Below are positions 8,427 to 15,426 of a stretch of DNA of 53,794 nt, piece by piece (within the stretch, counting starts at the first letter, position 1; each line of letters begins with the position of its first letter). Location of the stretch: assembly GCA_900548675.1 (NCBI GenBank), contig URLJ01000009.1:1-53794 (forward strand), read 5' to 3'. A program made the translations under genes and the position numbers. Source of the DNA: an uncultured Mollicutes bacterium (GTDB lineage Bacteria; Bacillota_I; Bacilli_A; ML615J-28; CAG-313). The notes under the pieces were generated by a model. It made no database searches and was not told the origin of the DNA. It was given only the letters and a program-made list of their open reading frames with translations.

Positions 8427-8903
8427 TTAGTTTTCATCCTCCAATTTATTTATAAAAGTTTTATTATTAGTAGTAATTTTTACTAATCTAGAAGTATCAC
8501 TATTAATACTAATATTTATATAAACGCTGTTTTCAGGGATTAGATCAATGATGTTTTTATACCACTCAATGACCGATACTCCTCCTTGATAAAAATATTC
8601 TTCTAATTCAAAATCACTTTGACTATTTTCAATTCGATAAACATCTAAGTGATATAAGGGAAGTTTACTATTATCATATACCTTCATTATCGTAAAGGTT
8701 GGACTATTTATAACACTTTTTATTCCTAATGCTTTACCAATTCCTTTTGTCAAGGTTGTTTTTCCAGCACCAAGTTCACCATCCATACAAATTACTAAGT
8801 TAGGAAAAGTCGCATTACCAATTTTTTCGCCTAACTGCATCATTTCTAATGGCGTTTTTATAACGTATTTTACTGTGTATTCTTCTGTACATTTATATGA
8901 CAT
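8427..8903 (-). CDS. tsaE: t6A complex ATPase TsaE
   Basis: TsaE (YjeE) is the small P-loop ATPase that drives turnover of the TsaB-TsaD complex. The 158 residues carry a Walker A motif (GELGAGKTTLTKGIG), the family segment SPTFTIMKVYD, LYHLDVYRIE and the VIEWYKN segment. The length is normal. The ATG at 8901-8903 follows GGATAAAAAAT. The gene is 5 bases from the end of the amidase gene and 2 bases from tsaB. Confidence 0.95.
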   Translation of the reverse strand: MSYKCTEEYTVKYVIKTPLEMMQLGEKIGNATFPNLVICMDGELGAGKTTLTKGIGKALGIKSVINSPTFTIMKVYDNSKLPLYHLDVYRIENSQSDFELEEYFYQGGVSVIEWYKNIIDLIPENSVYINISINSDTSRLVKITTNNKTFINKLEDEN

Positions 8904-8908
8904 ATTTT

Positions 8909-9583
8909 TTATCCTTTTGTTTGAGTATAAGCAATTATACCGCTATATATTGCATATGCTATTTTTTCTAAATAATTTTCATTTTGAAAATTTGTTACTT
9001 CTGTTTTGTTTGACAAGAAACCTACTTCCACCAAACAACCTATTTTATTAGTATGGTCAATCAAATACTTACCATTTAGCATTTTTGCCATACGATGATT
9101 TGTTTTATCGATTGCTACAAATGATTTTTGGACTTCTTCTGAAAGTTTTTTACATTCCGTTTCATTACGATAAAAAACTTGTGCTCCGTGGACACTTTCA
9201 TCGGGGAAACTATTTGCATGAATACTAATAAATAATGTTGCGGCAGAATTATTGATTAAATCAACTCTTTTTAAAATGTCGCCTCTTTTGCTCCCCGCAA
9301 GAGCCTCATCACTTTTTCTCGTTAATAATACTACATATCCTGTCATTTCCAACATTCGTTTCAAGCGATATGTAATATCTAAAACTAATTCTTTTTCAAC
9401 AAGACCATTGATATTAGATACTGCCCCTCCGTCAAAACCACCATGACCAGGATCTAAATAAACTACAATGTTTTTTTCTGTTTTGTTTTCTGCCCTCACC
9501 ATATATATGGTAGTTGAAGCAAAGGCGATAATTAAAATAATAAACGTTAAAAACAAAATAGCACTTCTGGAAATTTTTTTCAT
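8909..9583 (-). CDS. cwlD: N-acetylmuramoyl-L-alanine amidase, CwlD-like
   Basis: This 224-residue amidase_3 enzyme cleaves the bond between MurNAc and the stem peptide outside the cell. An N-terminal membrane segment (about residues 8-27) is followed by the catalytic domain: zinc ligands in DPGHGGFDGG, the Glu of VEKELVLDI, the His of SIHANSF, and the catalytic Glu of LVEVGFLSN. I chose the ATG at 9581-9583 because TTGGTGAT lies 5-12 bases upstream. The single amidase domain behind one membrane anchor fits CwlD, which in spore formers makes muramic lactam in the cortex. A general peptidoglycan role is equally possible here. Confidence 0.88.
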   Translation of the reverse strand: MKKISRSAILFLTFIILIIAFASTTIYMVRAENKTEKNIVVYLDPGHGGFDGGAVSNINGLVEKELVLDITYRLKRMLEMTGYVVLLTRKSDEALAGSKRGDILKRVDLINNSAATLFISIHANSFPDESVHGAQVFYRNETECKKLSEEVQKSFVAIDKTNHRMAKMLNGKYLIDHTNKIGCLVEVGFLSNKTEVTNFQNENYLEKIAYAIYSGIIAYTQTKG

Positions 9584-9645
9584 TGTATCACCAATATGCA
9601 TTTTATTTTTAACGTTTGAAAAAATGACTATTTAATTACTTATTT

Positions 9646-10260
9646 TTAGGCATTATGAGTTTTTGTAATTAATTCTGAAAGAATTTTCTTTAACTCCGTT
9701 ATTTGTTCATTAGTCATTTCTGGTAGAACATTACTATCATTCATTACGTGACTAGGAACAGTGTTTAAATGATACGCAACTAATTCACCATTTTTTATTG
9801 CGATGACTGTAGGAGCATTGATTCTATCTTTTTCTTTGTCAAGGCATTCTTTAAGAATTTCTTTAATTACTAAATATTCTTGATGGGAAGGATTTTCTTC
9901 ATTATCACGAATATCTTTAATATCGAGATAAGCAACTTTTGTTAAACCATTTTCTTTTGCTGTTTCATTTAAAACTGGCATCAAAGCTCTACACCAAGGA
10001 CATCCAGGAAAGCCCATCACTACTACACCTGTTTGTTTATTTTCAAGCATATATAATAGTTCACTTGCGGTTATCTCTTCAAATACATGTTCTTTATCTT
10101 TTATGCCTGGATATACCTCTCTAATTTTATCCAAAGTATCAGTTTCTTCTTTTTCTGATTTAAATGCGATAAAAGAAACGCAACAAATGATGAGCACTAA
10201 AGAAACAAACGCAGCTATAATTGCTGATACTTCTCGTACCTTTAATGTATGTTTAATCAT
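9646..10260 (-). CDS. Membrane-anchored thioredoxin-like protein
   Basis: This 204-residue protein has one N-terminal membrane segment (about residues 12-33) followed by an extracellular thioredoxin fold. The active site is in GFPGCPWCRALMP, a CPWC variant of the CxxC motif, and a cis-proline is seen in NAPTVIAIKNGE. It should act as a thiol-disulfide oxidoreductase at the outer face of the membrane. Its start overlaps the end of the S1 gene by 8 bases. The partner proteins are unknown; the neighbouring genes give no clear substrate. Confidence 0.82.
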   Translation of the reverse strand: MIKHTLKVREVSAIIAAFVSLVLIICCVSFIAFKSEKEETDTLDKIREVYPGIKDKEHVFEEITASELLYMLENKQTGVVVMGFPGCPWCRALMPVLNETAKENGLTKVAYLDIKDIRDNEENPSHQEYLVIKEILKECLDKEKDRINAPTVIAIKNGELVAYHLNTVPSHVMNDSNVLPEMTNEQITELKKILSELITKTHNA

Positions 10261-10588
10261 TTTCTCTTCCTTTCTCCTTTTCTATCCATTTTGGCAATTC
10301 TTTCTTTATTGAGGCAAAGCCAATCTTGTAAGTAGGAATATGGCATTTTACCCCTCTTGTTTTATGTATTTGTTTATATGATAATTTTACTCTCTTTTTA
10401 TCATCATCTACATCTATAACCTTTAGTTTAACTTCTTGCCCAACTTTCACAAATTCATTAATATCACGGACATAGTGATCAGAAAACTCCGAAATATGAA
10501 TTAAACCATCATAATCATCTACTTCAACAAAGGCACCATACCCTAAAATATTTGTTATTTTTCCATAAATTATATCTCCTACCTTCAT
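10253..10588 (-). CDS. S1 RNA-binding domain protein (YugI/CvfD type)
   Basis: A single S1 domain fills residues 1-75 of 111: VGDIIYGKITNILGYGAFVE, GLIHISEFSD, VGQEVKLKVIDVD and RVKLSYKQI. It resembles the small S1 proteins YugI and CvfD, which bind ribosomes or RNA in Gram-positive bacteria. I chose the ATG at 10586-10588 because AGGTGAT lies 4 bases upstream; the alternative GTG at 10595-10597 sits inside that ribosome-binding site. It is the second gene of the nifU-led operon. The C-terminal 35 residues are basic with no recognised domain. Confidence 0.87.
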   Translation of the reverse strand: MKVGDIIYGKITNILGYGAFVEVDDYDGLIHISEFSDHYVRDINEFVKVGQEVKLKVIDVDDDKKRVKLSYKQIHKTRGVKCHIPTYKIGFASIKKELPKWIEKEKGREND

Positions 10589-10597
10589 AGATATCAC

Positions 10598-10834
10598 CTA
10601 TAAAGTTGGATCAACTTGTTCGACAGCTATAACTCCTGGGACTTCTTCTACAAGAATTGCTTCTATTCCATCGCGTAGTGTGGCATCGATAAAACCACAA
10701 CCAACACATGCACCTAAAAGTTTTACGTAAACAATACCATTTTCAAATTTTACGAACTCTACGTCACCACCATCATTTTGAAGATAAGGACGTACTTTAT
10801 TAATAACCATTTTAATTTGTTTAATTGTATCCAT
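10598..10834 (-). CDS. NifU C-terminal-domain Fe-S scaffold protein
   Basis: This 78-residue protein is a stand-alone NifU-like C-terminal (Nfu) domain. The signature is NDGGDVEFV followed by the CxxC of LGACVGCGF. Such proteins carry and deliver Fe-S clusters as dimers. A TTGGAGTG ribosome-binding site precedes the ATG at 10832-10834; a TTG within that site should not be read as the start. It is the first gene of a long operon driven by a near-consensus promoter. Fe-S using proteins nearby could include the TtcA-like enzyme. Confidence 0.92.
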   Translation of the reverse strand: MDTIKQIKMVINKVRPYLQNDGGDVEFVKFENGIVYVKLLGACVGCGFIDATLRDGIEAILVEEVPGVIAVEQVDPTL

Positions 10835-10860
10835 AATTTTAATACACTCCAATTGTGTAT

Positions 10861-10889
10861 ATTATACCACAAACTTTATTTTATTGCAA
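10861..10889 (-). promoter_or_regulatory. Promoter of the nifU-tsaD operon
   Basis: On the minus strand TTGCAA (10884-10889) and TATAAT (10861-10866) are 17 bases apart, with TG-type bases (GTGG) before the -10. The nifU start lies 27 bases downstream of the -10, leaving a short leader. Confidence 0.85.
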
Positions 10890-10912
10890 GGTATTATATC
10901 TAGTTTTATATG

Positions 10913-11593
10913 TTATTCACCGACAACAAATGGTAAAGCTTCCTTGCCATTTGATGAAAAGTAATAACGTGGAACCTCACCTTGAACAATAGTTGATGTT
11001 AACATTATCTTTCCAAAACATGGAATTTGTTTTGTTTGAAGAGGTACAAAAGCCTTAATGTCAAATGTTATTAAAAGGTAAACTTCAAACAAGCAATTAT
11101 TAATTCCGTAAGGAGTTGTACTAGTTTTTGGTTCTATTTTATAAGTCCCCACATACTCAAGTGGGATTTTTACTTTAGGTCCAGATCTTGCAAGAAAAGA
11201 TCTACTAAAAAAAGATCCTAAAGGGAGTGCAAGAGGTTCTATTATGTTTTTTGCTTCATCAAGAAAAATATCTTCAAGGGCTAAACCGATTGTTTTCATT
11301 TGTCTATTTACCTCTACTGCGTTTATTTGAATTATTGATGCTAAATGATTATTTCCTTCATTCTGATAAGTTATTTCAATAATATCGTTCTTTTCATAGT
11401 CTTTAAGCAAATACTCATCTAATACTTTAGTAATTGTTTTAGTCGCAACATTCTGAGATTTTAAAGTAACATATTCATTCGTTCTATCACCAAAATAACT
11501 ATCCATTAAACTAAAAAGAATAATCGGTATTAGGATGATAATTATAATAATAATCATAAATTTTATATTCTTTTTGCGCGTATATATCACCAC
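10913..11593 (-). CDS. Sporulation protein YunB-like
   Basis: This 226-residue protein has one N-terminal membrane segment (about residues 12-28) and an extracytoplasmic domain like YunB. Recognisable parts are QINAVEVNRQMK, LPLGSFF, SGPKVKIPLEYVG, the YGINNCLFEVYLLI segment and the signature IVQGEVPRYY. YunB is needed for spore formation in Bacillus, but its biochemical role is unknown. The best start is a GTG at 11591-11593 with a poor ribosome-binding site, so the start is uncertain. It stands alone between the nifU promoter and the ispDF terminator. Whether the organism sporulates cannot be judged here. Confidence 0.78.
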   Translation of the reverse strand: MVIYTRKKNIKFMIIIIIIILIPIILFSLMDSYFGDRTNEYVTLKSQNVATKTITKVLDEYLLKDYEKNDIIEITYQNEGNNHLASIIQINAVEVNRQMKTIGLALEDIFLDEAKNIIEPLALPLGSFFSRSFLARSGPKVKIPLEYVGTYKIEPKTSTTPYGINNCLFEVYLLITFDIKAFVPLQTKQIPCFGKIMLTSTIVQGEVPRYYFSSNGKEALPFVVGE

Positions 11594-11661
11594 TATTATT
11601 GTATGAAAACAGTAAAAAAAAGAAAACCAAAATTAGCTTTATAAATTAGATTTATAAAAAT

Positions 11662-11703
11662 AAAATGGCAGTAGATTACCCTTTTAAGTTCTACTGCCAT
11701 TTT
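11662..11703 (-). terminator. Intrinsic terminator after ispDF
   Basis: A perfect 14-bp stem (11662-11675 with 11690-11703) is followed on the minus strand by a T-containing tract, and on the plus strand by TT. It lies 14 bases past the ispDF stop codon and may act in both directions. Confidence 0.88.
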
Positions 11704-11716
11704 TTATGTAATACCT

Positions 11717-12841
11717 TTAATTATTAATTTTTTTAAGAAGCACGATAGCTTCAGACGCGATACCTTCACTATGACCAATTGCTCCACATTTTTCCATAGT
11801 CGTCGCTTTAATGTTAACGACGTTCTTACTTACTTCTAAAAGATTAGCTAATTTTTCTTCCATCAAAGGTTTATAATCTTTTAGTTTAGGAGTTTGTATA
11901 TATATTATAATATCTAAATTAACAATAGTATAGCGTTCTTTTTTTAACAATTCTCTTGCATACGCAATGAAATACGCTGAATCAATTCCTAGATATTTAT
12001 CATCATTATCGGGAAAGATTTTTCCTATATCACCCATCCCAAGTGCACCAATTATTGCTTCACATACAGCATGATACACGGCATCACCATCACTGTGCCC
12101 CATAAGTCCTTTATCGTAAGGTATTTTAATACCTCCTAAAATCAAATCACGCTTTGTAACTAACGGGTGAAAATCTAGTGATTGTCCAACAAGATATTCT
12201 GGTATATCTTGTTTGGTTGTAAACTTTTCATTGCTAGATGTCTCTTCTAAAAAATATATATCTAATCCTTTGTTTTCAAGCGGTTCTAGATCATCTTGAT
12301 AGGTACAATTTCTATTTTTAGAAAGAGTGTCATAAAGGATTTCTACTGCTTTTCTATTGAAGCCTTGGGGGGTCGTCACTGCTTTTAAGGCATTTCTATT
12401 TAAAGTTTTAATGCTTTCTTTTTCAACTAGTTTTATTGTATCTATTGTTTTATGATAAAGTGTTACCACATCATGACTCTCAAGGGCTTCTGCTACTTTA
12501 TTAATTTCAGGTGTAGTTATGTGCATTCTTGCCGCATCATGTATTAAACAATAGTCGCCATCAAATATATTTAAACCATTTAGAACGCTCTCACTTCTTG
12601 ATGCGCCCCCTAATGTTACCTTTATTCTTTCGTCATCATAATTTTTAAGAATTTCATCTATTTTTGTTTTATCACTTTCATTAATTACGAGGATTAATTT
12701 TTCTAAAGTAGAACATCTTAAAAAGGCATCGAGGGTGTACTCTAAAACTGTTTTTGTAAAATACTTAAATAGTACTTTGTTATAGCCAAGGTTCATTCTT
12801 TCTCCACGACCTGCAGCCAAAATAATAGCACTAAATTTCAT
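11717..12841 (-). CDS. ispDF: Bifunctional IspD-IspF (MEP pathway)
   Basis: The 374 residues fuse two MEP isoprenoid enzymes. The first 210 or so are IspD, which makes CDP-methylerythritol from MEP and CTP; the nucleotide-binding AAGRGERM and HDAARMHIT are seen. The second part (from about residue 215) is IspF, which makes the cyclic diphosphate; the metal-binding MGHSDGDAVYHAV, FPDND, IYIQTPKL and TTMEKCGAIGHSEG are intact. Within IspD, the family region RSESVLNGL is present. The start overlaps the stop of the PAS gene (TAATG), so it is the last gene of the cdaA operon. Fused IspDF is known in many bacteria, mostly proteobacteria. Confidence 0.95.
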   Translation of the reverse strand: MKFSAIILAAGRGERMNLGYNKVLFKYFTKTVLEYTLDAFLRCSTLEKLILVINESDKTKIDEILKNYDDERIKVTLGGASRSESVLNGLNIFDGDYCLIHDAARMHITTPEINKVAEALESHDVVTLYHKTIDTIKLVEKESIKTLNRNALKAVTTPQGFNRKAVEILYDTLSKNRNCTYQDDLEPLENKGLDIYFLEETSSNEKFTTKQDIPEYLVGQSLDFHPLVTKRDLILGGIKIPYDKGLMGHSDGDAVYHAVCEAIIGALGMGDIGKIFPDNDDKYLGIDSAYFIAYARELLKKERYTIVNLDIIIYIQTPKLKDYKPLMEEKLANLLEVSKNVVNIKATTMEKCGAIGHSEGIASEAIVLLKKINN

Positions 12842-14067
12842 TATTCCACCTCTTTGTTATGATTTGGTTCTCCTACAACAGTATCAAGGGTACGTTTAAC
12901 ATCTTGTACAATATCATTAATTTTTTTAATTTCAAATTCAACAAGGTCATCACCATCATGATCTTTATCTGGTATAACAATTGTCGAATTAACTACATCT
13001 TTTGTAGGGTTAGGATTAACGAGTTTAATAATCGATACCAAACCGCTATCTTTATTGATGTAAATACTATCATCATAAACTAGATAGTACTCATTATTAA
13101 ATTTTAGACGCAATCTACTTCTTGTTACTGTCAAGGAATTTATCATTAAGCCTTGTTCTTCATATCCCTTAACATCATCAGGATGAATCATGCTGATGAA
13201 TTCATCGATACTAATTTCTTTTGTAGAAAGTTTCATAAATTCACTCAATGCTTCTGTCATTACATAAGTCTTAGTATTATAATCGTAATACATAACTATT
13301 TGATCAGTTAATGACATAAGGGTATACATTTGTTCTTTGTCAAGTTTAATATGATCAAGCGCATCTTTTAATGTTGAACGAAGGTTTTCAATGATTGATG
13401 AACGGTCTTTAGATAAGTAAACATTACGACCAATAAAGTACTTTCCTAGATAGAGTGGTTGAACAATTCCACGATATATAACATTATATCCTTGTTCTTC
13501 CACTTCTAATGTGAAACGATATGTCTTAAATTTAGAAATGGTTTTTTCATAATCATATAAGAAAGTAAGGGCTAATTCTTCCGTGACTTCACGGCCATTG
13601 ATTCCAACAATATTTAATTCCGTCATCATTGTTTGGAAACCTTTTAATTTCTTTATTTCATTCATGCTTTTATTTATTAACATTGCATATGATGATGATA
13701 CTTCAACAATTTTATCTTTTTTATTTGTTGAAAAGTAAAAATCATATAGCGTATTTTTCATGTACTCACTAATTTTATTTAATTTAATGAGGGATATTTT
13801 ATGATATATAACATAAATCGCTACTGCATACAAAGCATCTAAAATGAAAAGGATTGTAATAATTATTTTAAACCAATTGTAATTTTTAAAAAACAAAGAA
13901 AGAATAATAAATCCTAGCATAGATACTACTGATATTAAATCATACTTTTTATAAAAATAGATTTTTAAAACAAACATTACAACTATTATAGTGCACGAAG
14001 TTAACACTATTGCATATTCACTTAAAAATACGTTTTTAAAAATATCAACGAATGAGTTTAAAATCAT
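12841..14067 (-). CDS. Four-helix membrane protein with PAS domains
   Basis: This 408-residue protein starts with about four membrane segments in residues 1-95. Two PAS-like regions follow in the cytoplasm, about 105-235 and 250-360. The second carries the typical MIHPDDVKGYEEQ turn. No kinase, GGDEF, EAL or other output domain is present, and the C-terminus is an acidic tail. It lies 8 bases downstream of cdaA, where Firmicutes usually encode CdaR (YbbR repeats), and no YbbR repeat is seen. I infer a sensor or partner that tunes c-di-AMP synthesis, perhaps by membrane contact with CdaA. The exact ligand and function are unknown. Confidence 0.7.
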   Translation of the reverse strand: MILNSFVDIFKNVFLSEYAIVLTSCTIIVVMFVLKIYFYKKYDLISVVSMLGFIILSLFFKNYNWFKIIITILFILDALYAVAIYVIYHKISLIKLNKISEYMKNTLYDFYFSTNKKDKIVEVSSSYAMLINKSMNEIKKLKGFQTMMTELNIVGINGREVTEELALTFLYDYEKTISKFKTYRFTLEVEEQGYNVIYRGIVQPLYLGKYFIGRNVYLSKDRSSIIENLRSTLKDALDHIKLDKEQMYTLMSLTDQIVMYYDYNTKTYVMTEALSEFMKLSTKEISIDEFISMIHPDDVKGYEEQGLMINSLTVTRSRLRLKFNNEYYLVYDDSIYINKDSGLVSIIKLVNPNPTKDVVNSTIVIPDKDHDGDDLVEFEIKKINDIVQDVKRTLDTVVGEPNHNKEVE

Positions 14068-14075
14068 TATATCAC

Positions 14076-14906
14076 CTACTCAACAATAATATTTTGTTTA
14101 AGTAGAACCCGTAGGCTTTCAAGAGATACATCAGGCGTTAAATTTCCATCCATTGTCACAGCTATATGACCGGTTTCTTCCGATACTACTAAAGTAAATG
14201 CATCAGTGATTTCACTAATACCGATAGCCGCACGGTGACGTGAACCAAAGTTTTTAGGAATATCATTTTTATCAGTAGGCGGATAGAAAGATCCAGCACT
14301 CATAATGTGTTTTCCTCTTATAATAACCGCACCATCATGAAGGGCAGTACCTGGCATAAAAATGGTTGTAAGTAATTCAAATGAAGTTTCTGAATCTAAG
14401 CGAGTCCCTTTGTTAATATATGTATTAAGTGAATCTTCTTTTTCTATGGTAATTATCGCACCAATTTTACGAGCTGATAGATAATCAGCTGTTTTTATTA
14501 ATGTAGAAATCAATTCTTCTTGAGCTTCGACATTACTCAAGAATGTTTTGGTATTTCGCGGTTTGGTCATTGCGCCAAACATCGTTCTTATTGAAGGGGC
14601 ATAATAAATAAGCCAAACAATTACATATATTAATACAAGGTAAGGATATATCTTGTACATTAAATGTAAGTCAAAAAGAACTACTAATATGTATCCTACT
14701 AAAAGTCCCACAACTGAAAATATCACAATCTTTTTTCCCGTATATTTTGCGAGATAATAGTATGCAAAAACAGCAATTGCTAGAATTAATAGGACATCGA
14801 CAATTAAGCGAATAATAGATCCGCTATTATATACATAACTATCTCCAACTTTGAAATAGTTATCTTTAAAATAATTAATTATATCTTTAATAATTTCTAA
14901 TTTCAT
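14076..14906 (-). CDS. cdaA: Diadenylate cyclase CdaA
   Basis: CdaA (DacA) condenses two ATP into c-di-AMP, a second messenger controlling potassium and osmolyte balance. Three membrane segments lie in residues 28-105, and the DAC domain follows. Catalytic motifs are intact: DGA in TALHDGAVIIRG and RHR in FGSRHRAAIGISE. The length of 276 is normal for this membrane-bound class. A strong site (AAGGGGG) precedes the ATG at 14904-14906. It is co-transcribed with the ankyrin and DUF4011-type genes upstream and the PAS and ispDF genes downstream. The common partners cdaR and glmM are absent. Confidence 0.96.
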   Translation of the reverse strand: MKLEIIKDIINYFKDNYFKVGDSYVYNSGSIIRLIVDVLLILAIAVFAYYYLAKYTGKKIVIFSVVGLLVGYILVVLFDLHLMYKIYPYLVLIYVIVWLIYYAPSIRTMFGAMTKPRNTKTFLSNVEAQEELISTLIKTADYLSARKIGAIITIEKEDSLNTYINKGTRLDSETSFELLTTIFMPGTALHDGAVIIRGKHIMSAGSFYPPTDKNDIPKNFGSRHRAAIGISEITDAFTLVVSEETGHIAVTMDGNLTPDVSLESLRVLLKQNIIVE

Positions 14907-14916
14907 TTTGTCCCCC

Positions 14917-15426
14917 TTAGCGACCTAAATCTTCAAGATATTTTACGATTAGAATATCATTCTCATCTTTAGCATAATCAAGTGGAGTTAAGTTTTTTTC
15001 ATCGACAACATTTTTATCGGCACCTTTTTCAACGAGGATTTTAACCATTTTTAAATTTCCATTCGCTACAGCCATATGCAGTGGCGTTTGTTCAAATTCC
15101 GCTGTCGCATTAAGATCTACACCTATTTTGATTAAATCTAATAATGCTTGGTATTTATTATTGACAACGGCAAAATGAAGCGGCGTGTAAAAATCGTCAT
15201 CACAGATTGAAGGATTTACTCCAGCATCATTTAATACTTTAACTATACCTTTCGCATTAGCCTTAACCGCATAATGCATTAGTGTTCTTCCTTTGTAAAT
15301 TTTTGCGTTGAGGTTTACACCTGAGGCAACAGCATTTTTAATTTTAGTTTTTAATCTGGAAGAACAGTAATTAGTATTTTTAATTTCATGGGCTATTTCT
15401 AATAATAATTGACGTTTTGTAAGCAT
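14917..15426 (-). CDS. Ankyrin-repeat protein
   Basis: The 169 residues contain four ankyrin repeats from about residue 29. Two consensus examples are DDDFYTPLHFAVVNNKYQAL and EFEQTPLHMAVANGNLKMVK. There is no signal peptide, so it should act in the cytoplasm as a protein-binding scaffold. Its ATG overlaps the stop of the giant DUF4011-type gene (TAATG), and cdaA begins 10 bases after it ends. This tight coupling suggests that it works with one of those two products, but the partner is not known. Confidence 0.88.
   Translation of the reverse strand: MLTKRQLLLEIAHEIKNTNYCSSRLKTKIKNAVASGVNLNAKIYKGRTLMHYAVKANAKGIVKVLNDAGVNPSICDDDFYTPLHFAVVNNKYQALLDLIKIGVDLNATAEFEQTPLHMAVANGNLKMVKILVEKGADKNVVDEKNLTPLDYAKDENDILIVKYLEDLGR

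Noticed and set aside
10595..10597. GTG as the start of the S1-domain gene
   Set aside because: The GTG is inside the AGGTGAT ribosome-binding site of the ATG at 10588, so it cannot be the start.
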